Shown: piece after piece, positions 1-6,482 of the stretch
Position numbering within the stretch: position 1 is the stretch's first letter
Layout: every line of letters begins with the position of its first letter
Assembly: GCA_913056245.1 (NCBI GenBank)
Contig: CAJXME010000066.1
Coordinates: 1-6,482 of the forward strand
Length of the DNA stretch: 6,482 bases
Direction of reading: 5' to 3'
Origin: an uncultured Alphaproteobacteria bacterium
GTDB lineage: Bacteria > Pseudomonadota > Alphaproteobacteria > Puniceispirillales > UBA1172
Position numbers and translations under genes: made by a program
Notes under the pieces: model-generated
Seen by the model: the letters and a program-made list of their open reading frames with translations, nothing else
The model's database searches: none
Told to the model about the DNA's origin: nothing

Positions 1-1
1 A

Positions 2-1330
2 AAAGCAGTGGCCGCTGGCATGAACCCAATGGACCTCAAGCGCGGCATCGACCTTGCGGTTGAAAACATTGTCGACACGCTGAAAACCCGCTCCAAGCCA
101 ATCACCACTTCCGATGAAGTCGCTCAAGTCGGCACCATCTCTGCCAATGGCGAAAGCGAAATTGGCGCGATGATCGCACAAGCGATGGAAAAGGTTGGCA
201 ATGAAGGCGTCATCACCGTTGAAGAAGCCAAGAGCCTCGACACGGAACTTGAAGTCGTTGAAGGCATGCAGTTTGACCGCGGTTACCTGTCGCCTTACTT
301 CGTCACCGATGGCGACAAGATGAAGGCTGTTCTGGAAGAGCCTTACATTCTGCTGCACGAAAAGAAACTGTCCAACTTGCAGGACATGCTGCCGATCCTT
401 GAAAAGGTTGTGCAGTCTGGCCGTCCGCTGTTGATCATTGCGGAAGACATCGAAGGCGAAGCGTTGGCAACCCTCGTGGTCAACCGTCTGCGCGGTGGCT
501 TGAAAGTCGCTGCGGTTAAAGCCCCAGGCTTTGGCGATCGTCGTAAAGCCATGCTCGAAGACATCGCGATCCTGACCAAAGGCACCGTGATCTCTGAAGA
601 AGTTGGCATTAAATTGGATTCCGTAACGCTCGAAATGCTGGGTTCAGCAAAGCGTGTTGAAATCACCAAAGAAAACACCGTCATCGTTGACGGCTCCGGT
701 GACAAAGACGCGATCGTTGGCCGTTGCAACCAAATCCGCGCTCAAGTGGAAGAAACCAATTCCGACTATGATCGTGAAAAACTGCAAGAACGTCTGGCCA
801 AATTGGCTGGCGGTGTTGCGGTCATCAAAGTTGGTGGCGCCACTGAAGTCGAAGTGAAGGAACGCAAAGATCGTGTTGATGACGCGATGCACGCGACCCG
901 CGCTGCGGTGGAAGAAGGCATCGTCCCTGGTGGCGGTACCGCGCTGGTGAAAGCCATTGCTAACCTCGAAAAACTGACCGGTGAAAACGATGACCAGAAT
1001 GTTGGCATCAACATCGTTCGCCGCGCGATCCAAGCGCCGGCTCGTCAGATTGCAAACAACGCTGGCGCAGATGGCGCGGTGATCGTGGGCAAACTGCTCG
1101 AAGAAAAGAGCGACACCATCGGTTACAACGCCCAGAAGGGTGAGTTCGAAGACCTCATCAAAGCAGGCGTGATCGACCCAACCAAAGTTGTCCGTTCGGC
1201 TCTGCAAAACGCGGCTTCTGTAGCGGGTCTCTTGATCACCACCGAAGCGATGGTCGGCGAATTGCCTGAACCAAAGCCAGCCATGCCAGCCGCGCCTGAC
1301 ATGGGCGGTATGGGCGGCATGGGCTTCTAA
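2..1330 (+). CDS. groEL: 60 kDa chaperonin GroEL, 5'-partial
   Basis: This is the large subunit of the GroEL/GroES chaperonin, the cytosolic ATP-driven folding chamber. The window opens inside the gene: the first complete codon (nt 2) aligns with about Lys105 of E. coli GroEL, so the first ~104 residues, including the DGTTT ATP-binding loop, are missing. The 442 codons present cover the rest of the equatorial and intermediate domains and the whole apical domain. Hallmarks are [15 protein letters not shown] at the left edge, [45 protein letters not shown] and [14 protein letters not shown]; the Asp before AMHATRAA matches the catalytic Asp398 of E. coli. The protein ends in a short glycine-methionine tail (MGGMGGMGF) rather than the longer E. 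coli tail. Codon choice (GTT, CGT, GAA, AAC) differs from the neighbouring helicase and fits high expression. groES would be expected upstream but is outside the window. Identification is essentially certain. Confidence 0.98.
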   Translation, partial: KAVAAGMNPMDLKRGIDLAVENIVDTLKTRSKPITTSDEVAQVGTISANGESEIGAMIAQAMEKVGNEGVITVEEAKSLDTELEVVEGMQFDRGYLSPYFVTDGDKMKAVLEEPYILLHEKKLSNLQDMLPILEKVVQSGRPLLIIAEDIEGEALATLVVNRLRGGLKVAAVKAPGFGDRRKAMLEDIAILTKGTVISEEVGIKLDSVTLEMLGSAKRVEITKENTVIVDGSGDKDAIVGRCNQIRAQVEETNSDYDREKLQERLAKLAGGVAVIKVGGATEVEVKERKDRVDDAMHATRAAVEEGIVPGGGTALVKAIANLEKLTGENDDQNVGINIVRRAIQAPARQIANNAGADGAVIVGKLLEEKSDTIGYNAQKGEFEDLIKAGVIDPTKVVRSALQNAASVAGLLITTEAMVGELPEPKPAMPAAPDMGGMGGMGF

Positions 1331-1350
1331 ACCCATCCGACAGGATAAAG

Positions 1351-1380
1351 AAAAGGCCGGGATTGCTCCCGGCCTTTTTT
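1351..1380. terminator. Rho-independent terminator shared by convergent groEL and bioY
   Basis: A perfect inverted repeat, AAGGCCGGGA (1353-1362) and TCCCGGCCTT (1367-1376), encloses a 4-nt loop TTGC. The flanking A and T residues can extend the pairing to about 12 bp. On the plus strand it ends in a T run (to 1380), 20 nt after the groEL stop. Read on the minus strand, the same stem is followed by TTTTCTTT, about 25-30 nt after the bioY stop. It therefore probably terminates both convergent units. The structure is seen directly; bidirectional function is inferred. Confidence 0.9.
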
Positions 1381-1404
1381 ATTGCGTAAATGATTTTTAC
1401 GGTG

Positions 1405-2001
1405 TTACTTGCGGCCGATCGTGCGCCATGCCATTGGCATGACGGCGGCGGCGAGGATCAATTTGGCGATATCGCCCATGTAGAACGGCAGGAAGCCAAA
1501 ACCGATGGTCACGCTCAAGGGCTTGCTGAGAATAGCGCTCAGCACCAAGAGGCCCGGCACATAAATAATCGCGTTGCCGATAATCATAGCAAGCGCGGTG
1601 GTCAGCGGATTGCGATCCCAGCCTTGTTCCGCTAGCCAGCCCGTGGCAAAAGCCGCCGGCACAAAACCAAGCAAATAGCCTGATGTTGGGCCCATCAGCA
1701 CGGCCATGCCGCCGGTGCCATTGGCAAAAACAGGCAACCCGCTCGCGCCTTCGATCAAATACGCGATGACAGCGGCGGCGCCAAGACGCGCGCCCAGCGC
1801 CATGCCCACCACGAGAACGGCAAAGGTTTGGCCGGTCACAGGAATGGGGGTGAAGGGTAACGGAATGGCGACTTGGGCGGAAAGCGCGATCAGCACCGAT
1901 GCCGCCAGCACCAGAAGAAGTGAATTCGCCAGCGACTGTTTGTCGGCGCCCAGCGCAACACGGGCTAGACTCGGCGAAGGGGTCATTGAAAGAACAGACA
2001 T
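1405..2001 (-). CDS. bioY: BioY, biotin ECF transporter S component
   Basis: BioY is the integral-membrane substrate-binding component of the biotin energy-coupling-factor transporter and imports biotin across the inner membrane. The 198-residue protein has the usual family length and is strongly hydrophobic, with likely membrane segments near residues 26-45, 58-86, 106-124, 134-158 and 172-190. Family hallmarks are IPLPFTPIPVTGQTFAVL (46-63), GLPVFANGTGG (88-98), GPTSGYLLGF (104-113) and the late GDIAKL (176-181). The ATG at 2001 is preferred over the internal ATG at residue 6 because AAAGGAAA lies just upstream with about 6 nt to the start. It begins 32 nt after the helicase stop on the same strand, so co-transcription is likely. 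No bioM or bioN (ATPase and transmembrane partners) is present here; solitary BioY proteins are known in alphaproteobacteria and may work alone or with a shared module. The substrate is inferred from family membership. Confidence 0.95.
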   Translation of the reverse strand: MSVLSMTPSPSLARVALGADKQSLANSLLLVLAASVLIALSAQVAIPLPFTPIPVTGQTFAVLVVGMALGARLGAAAVIAYLIEGASGLPVFANGTGGMAVLMGPTSGYLLGFVPAAFATGWLAEQGWDRNPLTTALAMIIGNAIIYVPGLLVLSAILSKPLSVTIGFGFLPFYMGDIAKLILAAAVMPMAWRTIGRK

Positions 2002-2005
2002 GAGA

Positions 2006-2013
2006 TTTCCTTT
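2006..2013 (-). promoter_or_regulatory. Ribosome binding site of bioY
   Basis: Read on the minus strand this is AAAGGAAA, whose GGA core ends about 6 nt before the ATG at 2001. It supports the first ATG over the in-frame ATG five codons later. Confidence 0.65.
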
Positions 2014-2033
2014 AATAAGATGTCTTCGTGGCT

Positions 2034-4859
2034 CTATCCTACGCCGCCTTCAGGCGAAAGAAAAGAGGATACCGTCTTGACCGCCTCCGCCAGCCCGCAA
2101 CGCTCCGCCACCACCCCCGGCGGAAAGGCGCTGAGCAAGCGGCTTGGCAAGCGATTGTCCAGCACCACAAACACCCCGCGATCATCGCCGCGCCGCACCA
2201 ACCGGCCAAAGGCTTGGCGCAATTTCATCCGCGTGGCACGATCTGTCCAAAGGTCGCGGCCATAATGATCCGCCCGCGCCTTAAACAGCATATCGGGGCG
2301 CGGCCAAGGCACGCGATCAAAGATGATCAATTGCAAGGCTTGACCCGGCACATCAATGCCATCGCGCACAGCATCGGTTCCCAGCAGGCAAGACCGCCGG
2401 TCTTCGCGGAACATTTGCAACAAGGTTTGCAGATTAAGCGCATCCATATGCTGGGCATAAAGCGGGATTTGCGCATCATCGAGGGCCGATAGAATATGAG
2501 GATAGGTGGCTTTCAAGCGGCGAATGGCGGTAAAGAGACCCAAAGCCCCGCCTTGGCTGGCTTTCATGAGCGATGCCATGGCCGCCGCCGATTGCTCGAT
2601 ATTGTCGCGATCGACATCCCCCACGATCAGCAATTTCGTTTGGCTGGCGTAATCAAAAGGCGAGGCCACGGAAGACACCACCGCAGGGCTGGGCAAATAA
2701 ACCGTGCCTGTTAGCCGTTCGGCAAAATGCCAATCTTCAGGCAGGGGGGTATCCACCTCGCGGCTGGTGTGATCGGTGAGGGTCGCGGACGTGATGATCG
2801 CGCCATGGCTGGGGGTCAGCACCGCGCGGCTGAACGGCTCCCCGGGGTCAAGGTAATGCCGCCGCAAGCCGATATCGATGTCTTGGCCGTTATGGCGGGT
2901 CGCTTCCATCCAATCGATGAACCCGGCGCGTCCTTCGGGATGGCTCATATCGGTGATGTCATCGAGCAATTGCCGCCACGCCGCCAAAGGGCCATTGGCG
3001 CGCCGAAGCAAGCCCCGTGCCGCGCCTTCTAAGCGGTTGCGGGTGACGCTATCGAGGTGATCCGCTTGATCAACCAAGATGGCGTTTAAGGTTTTTGCCA
3101 AACGTTGCAGCGGCTCCGCGATGTCTTTTAAGGCACTGCTCAACCCCAAGGCCATGGTGGCGAGGTGATCATCAAGGGGGTAAAGACCGACCTCAAGATT
3201 ATAAAGACTGCCGGGCGACGAGACGCGTTCATAAATCACGTTGCGCGCCGCGAATAAGAATTGCTCCACCGGCCCATCAGGGGCGGCTTCCGAAAGCCGT
3301 TGCCGCCAATTGACGGCGGGCAGAATGCGCGCCGCTTCCATGGCTTGATCGAGATCAGCCATCGCCGCCTCATCAAAAGCCAAGAGTTCTTCAAGGCGTT
3401 TTTTCAACCCGCGAGCGCGGGATTTGCGATTGCCTTCTTGGCCGCGAATCCATCGCCGCAGGTCCGCCGCCTCCGAGCCGCTAAACGCCACGGAAAAAGC
3501 GCTATCCGCCGCGTCGAACACATGATGCCCTTCGTCGAAAATATAGCGCGTTGGGGTGGATTGACCGCTTTGGCCGGGGACAAGACTGGCCATGGCGGCG
3601 CCGATCATCACCAGCGCGTGATTGGCCACCACAATATCGGCGCGCCGCGACCGCTGGCGTGATTTTTCCACAAAGCATTTCTGGAAATGGCGACACGCGC
3701 TATGGATGCATTCGCCGCGCCGATCCGCAAGCCCGATGGTCGCGCCAACCCCGAGCAAATCAATCAACCACGCGGGAAAGCCGCTCCCCGTCAAATCGCC
3801 ATCAGGATTGGCTTCCGCCCAGCGTGCCATCAACCCAAGCGCAGGGGCAAGGCGAGGCGTTGCCGCCACCGCCGATAACGCGTCTTCTAAATTGAGCAAG
3901 CAAAGGTAATTTTCGCGGCCTTTGCGGATCACCACTTTGGCATCGCGTTCCGTGCGATCGGGGTAAAACCGTGCCATTTCTTCCACCACTTGATGCTGAA
4001 GGCTTCTTGTATAGGTGGAGACCCATACCGGGGCTTTATTGTCTTCCGCCCAGACGGTGGCTGGCGCCAAATAACCAAGGGTTTTGCCCGTCCCTGTCCC
4101 AGCTTCGGCCAAGACCACCACGGGGTTATCCTCGCCTTTTGGCGTGCCAAAGGCAGGCACGAGGCTGGCGGTATAGGCTTTTTGGCTGGGGCGGATTTCC
4201 GCGCCTTTGCCGAGCATGGCCTTAAGGCGATCCTCCGATTGCTTGACGCTGATGGGGAAGGCACCGGGTTCTGGATCAGCGCCGTATTCAGGGTTTTCCG
4301 GTAAGCGAAACCAAATCGACGCGCCGCGGGGGTCAGGCGGGGCTTCCGGAGGCATGGCTTGGCCTAAAGCCGCCAAGACGGTCGGTGCCCATCCCCATCC
4401 GCCCTGCGCCATCATCGCGGCAATGCCCGCGGCTTGCTGTTTTTGGACAGGCGATAAAGCCTGCAATTCCGCTAGCATTTTGGCCGCGCTTTTGGGGATC
4501 AACATGGCCATCTCGTCATCGCCGCCGCTGGTGTCGAGCGCCATCACCCGCCCTAAGCCTTGCGGCGTGGGCAGGCAAAATTGACTGGGGCGAACAAAGG
4601 CGAATAATTCAAGCGCATCAAGGCCTTCAAGCGCGCCTAGCCCGGATGTTTCTAGCCCCAATCGGCTGGCGGTCCAGCGGCGATGACAAAACAGCGCGGG
4701 GCGGCGATCCAGCCGATCTTGGGCTTGGTTGATGGGGATGCGTTCAATCTCACCATCAGCGCCAATCCAGACGATATCCCGCGCCGTTGGCATCACCACG
4801 GGCAAAGGTGGTAGTGCGATGGGAGGAGGGGCGGCTTGCGGTAAATCAGGGTTCGACAT
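2034..4859 (-). CDS. DinG/XPD-family ATP-dependent DNA helicase with Fe-S cluster
   Basis: This is a superfamily 2 DNA helicase of the DinG/XPD (Rad3-like) group; family members unwind DNA 5'-3' during repair and at replication obstacles. Visible motifs are Walker A GTGTGKT (254-260), the DEGH form of the DEAH box (442-445), SAT (691-693), motif V-like GTDAVRDGIDVPG (827-839) and motif VI QAFGRLVRRGDDRG (882-895), whose arginines would contact ATP. Cys320, Cys384, Cys389 and Cys395 lie between motifs I and II; the last three have the same spacing (5 and 6 residues) as the Fe-S ligands of E. coli DinG, so a 4Fe-4S domain is very likely. At 941 residues it is longer than E. coli DinG (716), mainly through an N-terminal extension of ~220 residues that starts with a proline-rich stretch and may be a degenerate exonuclease-like domain. 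The ATG at 4859 has only a weak upstream purine run (AAAAAGAAA). bioY follows 32 nt downstream; lysK is divergent. The exact biological role within the family is not determinable here, so I give no symbol. Confidence 0.93.
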   Translation of the reverse strand: MSNPDLPQAAPPPIALPPLPVVMPTARDIVWIGADGEIERIPINQAQDRLDRRPALFCHRRWTASRLGLETSGLGALEGLDALELFAFVRPSQFCLPTPQGLGRVMALDTSGGDDEMAMLIPKSAAKMLAELQALSPVQKQQAAGIAAMMAQGGWGWAPTVLAALGQAMPPEAPPDPRGASIWFRLPENPEYGADPEPGAFPISVKQSEDRLKAMLGKGAEIRPSQKAYTASLVPAFGTPKGEDNPVVVLAEAGTGTGKTLGYLAPATVWAEDNKAPVWVSTYTRSLQHQVVEEMARFYPDRTERDAKVVIRKGRENYLCLLNLEDALSAVAATPRLAPALGLMARWAEANPDGDLTGSGFPAWLIDLLGVGATIGLADRRGECIHSACRHFQKCFVEKSRQRSRRADIVVANHALVMIGAAMASLVPGQSGQSTPTRYIFDEGHHVFDAADSAFSVAFSGSEAADLRRWIRGQEGNRKSRARGLKKRLEELLAFDEAAMADLDQAMEAARILPAVNWRQRLSEAAPDGPVEQFLFAARNVIYERVSSPGSLYNLEVGLYPLDDHLATMALGLSSALKDIAEPLQRLAKTLNAILVDQADHLDSVTRNRLEGAARGLLRRANGPLAAWRQLLDDITDMSHPEGRAGFIDWMEATRHNGQDIDIGLRRHYLDPGEPFSRAVLTPSHGAIITSATLTDHTSREVDTPLPEDWHFAERLTGTVYLPSPAVVSSVASPFDYASQTKLLIVGDVDRDNIEQSAAAMASLMKASQGGALGLFTAIRRLKATYPHILSALDDAQIPLYAQHMDALNLQTLLQMFREDRRSCLLGTDAVRDGIDVPGQALQLIIFDRVPWPRPDMLFKARADHYGRDLWTDRATRMKLRQAFGRLVRRGDDRGVFVVLDNRLPSRLLSAFPPGVVAERCGLAEAVKTVSSFLSPEGGVG

Positions 4860-4999
4860 GGTTTCTTTTTATCGGTTTTATCCGCCAAAGACCATCGGAA
4901 ACCCTGCCATATCACTTGCCATTCCGCATCAGAAGGGATAAGAGTGCCAGACACTGCCCCAGAGAGCGGCACAATAGCATTTTCAGTCAATAGAGGCTT
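4860..4999. promoter_or_regulatory. Divergent intergenic region between helicase and lysK
   Basis: This 140-nt gap lies between two divergent starts, so it should hold promoters for both the helicase-bioY unit (leftward) and lysK (rightward). I see no strong sigma-70 pair. For lysK the best candidate is TTGCCA (4916-4921) with GATAAG (4937-4942), but the spacer is only 15 nt. On the minus strand a TGCTATTGT (extended -10-like) occurs near 4971-4979 without a good -35. No operator, riboswitch or T-box-like structure is evident. Promoter presence is inferred from gene orientation, not from a clear motif. Confidence 0.4.
4992..4996 (+). promoter_or_regulatory. Ribosome binding site of lysK
   Basis: AGAGG lies 3 nt before the ATG at 5000 and 6 nt before the adjacent ATG at 5003. 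The spacing favours the second ATG. An in-frame TAG at 4991-4993 rules out any earlier start. Confidence 0.6.
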
Positions 5000-6409
5000 A
5001 TGATGGCGACATCATCTTTTTCCCAGGACCTACTTGATCACGCCAAAGCATGGCCATTTGCCGAGGCCAGATTGCTTATTGAGCGGTTTGAGAAGATGAA
5101 GATCACGCCAAGCGCGGAACGGCCGGCGCTGTTTGAAACAGGCTATGGCCCTTCAGGCCTGCCGCATATCGGGACCTTTGGTGAAGTGGTGCGAACCTCG
5201 ATGGTGCGTCACGCCTTTGAAACATTGACCGGTCTGCCGACGCGTCTGATTTGCTTTTCCGATGATATGGACGGGTTGCGCAAAGTGCCGGACAATATCC
5301 CGAATAAAGAGATGATCGCCCAGCATCTTGGCAAAGCCTTGACCGATGTGCCTGATCCTTTTGGCACCCATAACAGTTTTGGCGAACATAACAACGCCCG
5401 CCTGCAAGGGTTTTTGGATGGCTTTGGCTTTGATTATGAGTTCTTTTCCGCCACCCGTTGCTACCAATCGGGGCTGCTTGATGATGCGCTGCTCAATATC
5501 CTGAAGAATTATGACGCGGTCACCAATGTGGTGCTGCCAACCTTGGGCGAAGAACGCCGCGCCACCTATAGCCCCTTCATGCCAGTTTGCCCTGAAACCC
5601 GCGAAGTCTTGCAAGCGGAAATCACCGGCCATGATGCGGCAGAAGGCAAAATCGAATACCGTGACCCCCGCGATGGCAGTCTGCGTGAGACGATCGTGAC
5701 CGGCGGCGCTTGCAAATTGCAATGGAAATGCGATTGGGCGATGCGCTGGTATGCCCTTGGCGTCGATTATGAAATGAGCGGCAAAGACTTGAGCGAGTCG
5801 GTGAAACTATCCTCGAAGATCACCCGCATCATGGGCGGCACTCCGCCTGAAGGCATTTCTTATGAATTGTTCCTTGATCAGAACGGCGAGAAAATTTCCA
5901 AATCAAAAGGCAATGGCTTGAGCGTCGAAGAATGGCTGACCTATGGCACCGAAGAAGCCTTGGCGTTGTTCATGTATAATCAGCCGAAACGCGCCAAGCG
6001 GCTGTTCTTTGATGTCGTGCCGAAAATGGTCGATGAATATTTCAGCCATCTTGAAAAATTTGCTGATGCTGATGACGCGGCGAAAATCGACAATCCCGTT
6101 TGGCATATTCATCAAGGCCAGCCGCCTGTTGAAACCGTGCCGGTTGGCTTTTCGTTATTGCTCAATCTTGCCGGTGTTTGTCAGGCGGAACATTCCGATG
6201 TGATTTGGGGTTATCTTGAACAATACGCCCCCGGCGTGACGGCGGAAACCCATCCGCAATTGGCGCGGCTGGTCGATTACGCCGTGGTTTATTACCGTGA
6301 TCGCGTGCATCCTTTCAAAACCTACCGCGCGCCTTCAGCCGATGAAGTGACGCATCTGAATCAAAACCAAACCAACCCGTGGCTATGTGGGTTACTTCAC
6401 AATCACTAG
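5000..6409 (+). CDS. lysK: Class I lysyl-tRNA synthetase, C-terminus replaced or truncated
   Basis: This enzyme charges tRNA-Lys with lysine using ATP in the cytoplasm. It is the class I (archaeal-type) form, which replaces the class II LysS in most alphaproteobacteria. The Rossmann-fold signature is GPSGLPHIGTFGEV (50-63, HIGH motif variant HIGT) and the KMSKS loop is KISKS (298-302); CFSDDMDGLRKVP (85-97) and the CKLQWKCDWAMRW stretch (238-250) are also family-typical. The tandem ATGs at 5000 and 5003 leave two possible starts; ribosome-binding-site spacing slightly favours 5003. Family-like sequence runs to about residue 453 (DEVTHLN). The remaining ~15 residues (QNQTNPWLCGLLHNH) do not resemble the family. 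Alphaproteobacterial LysK is usually about 520-540 residues, so some 60-80 C-terminal residues seem to be lost, part of the C-terminal helical, tRNA-recognising region. The catalytic core is intact, but the product may be non-functional, or the junction may be an assembly artefact. Identity is certain; the state of the 3' end is not. Confidence 0.93.
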   Translation: MMATSSFSQDLLDHAKAWPFAEARLLIERFEKMKITPSAERPALFETGYGPSGLPHIGTFGEVVRTSMVRHAFETLTGLPTRLICFSDDMDGLRKVPDNIPNKEMIAQHLGKALTDVPDPFGTHNSFGEHNNARLQGFLDGFGFDYEFFSATRCYQSGLLDDALLNILKNYDAVTNVVLPTLGEERRATYSPFMPVCPETREVLQAEITGHDAAEGKIEYRDPRDGSLRETIVTGGACKLQWKCDWAMRWYALGVDYEMSGKDLSESVKLSSKITRIMGGTPPEGISYELFLDQNGEKISKSKGNGLSVEEWLTYGTEEALALFMYNQPKRAKRLFFDVVPKMVDEYFSHLEKFADADDAAKIDNPVWHIHQGQPPVETVPVGFSLLLNLAGVCQAEHSDVIWGYLEQYAPGVTAETHPQLARLVDYAVVYYRDRVHPFKTYRAPSADEVTHLNQNQTNPWLCGLLHNH

Positions 6410-6482
6410 AATGTGATACTCTTACCTTCGAGGCCGATCCGATCTGGATGATGTTTTTAGCGAGCTCTTTCGACGCAATGTA
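6359..6482. other. Unexplained sequence replacing the lysK 3' end
   Basis: From about 6359 the sequence no longer reads as lysK in any forward frame, and it looks somewhat more AT-rich than the gene body. A small inverted repeat AACCC (6374-6378) / GGGTT (6389-6393) is present. Several frames stay open to the right edge: plus strand from GTG 6379 or ATG 6385 (product begins MWVTSQSLECD), plus strand from 6417, and a minus-strand frame entering at 6482 and stopping at 6315. None has a visible ribosome binding site or a product I recognise. It could be the edge of an inserted element, a rearranged neighbour, or a chimeric assembly join. Confidence 0.4.

Noticed and set aside
644..1336. A 230-codon open frame antisense to the groEL 3' half
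   Set aside because: It lies wholly opposite strongly conserved groEL codons, has no recognisable domain, and is explained by the biased codon use of groEL.
2002..2040. Possible BioR operator (TTAT-N2-ATAA type) upstream of bioY
   Set aside because: The minus strand shows TTATTAAAGG, which matches only one half-site; the palindrome is not there.
2020..4732. Many short plus-strand open frames opposite the helicase gene
   Set aside because: They are shadows of a long, motif-bearing minus-strand gene; they overlap each other in different frames and lack ribosome binding sites or known domains.
4916..4942. TTGCCA / GATAAG as a lysK promoter
   Set aside because: The spacer is 15 nt and the -10 matches only four of six positions, so it is too weak to list as a promoter and is mentioned only as a candidate.
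4793..4990. A 65-codon minus-strand frame covering the helicase-lysK gap and the start of the helicase gene
   Set aside because: It starts at TTG without a ribosome binding site, overlaps the helicase start in another frame, and has no recognisable product.
6359..6482. Simple frameshift near the end of lysK
   Set aside because: None of the other forward frames after the break shows the expected LysK C-terminal sequence, so the region is replaced and not merely shifted.

Overview
The window looks like ordinary chromosomal housekeeping DNA from an alphaproteobacterium. The evidence is a GroEL ending in a short GGM tail, a class I (archaeal-type) lysyl-tRNA synthetase of the kind typical of that class, a solitary BioY, and moderately GC-rich DNA. 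I cannot name the genus with confidence.

Layout from left to right: (1) positions 2-1330, plus strand, hold the last ~442 codons of groEL; its first ~104 residues lie off the left edge. (2) A strong stem-loop at 1351-1380 separates groEL from the convergent minus-strand genes and probably terminates transcription from both sides. (3) The minus strand carries a two-gene unit, transcribed right to left: a 941-residue DinG-type iron-sulphur DNA helicase (4859-2034), then bioY (2001-1405), with 32 nt between them. (4) A 140-nt gap at 4860-4999 separates the helicase from the divergent plus-strand lysK. (5) lysK runs from 5000 (or 5003) to 6409. Family-like sequence stops near 6359; the last ~15 codons and the DNA to the window end do not match the family.

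The genes do not form one pathway. GroEL folds proteins, the helicase unwinds DNA in repair or replication, BioY imports biotin, and LysK charges tRNA-Lys. Only the helicase and bioY are arranged like an operon. I found no CRISPR array, tRNA or rRNA, no complete mobile element, and no convincing new system. The observations most worth checking are the abrupt loss of the lysK C-terminus (a real rearrangement or a chimeric assembly join) and the N-terminal extension of the helicase, which may be a decayed DnaQ-like exonuclease domain.
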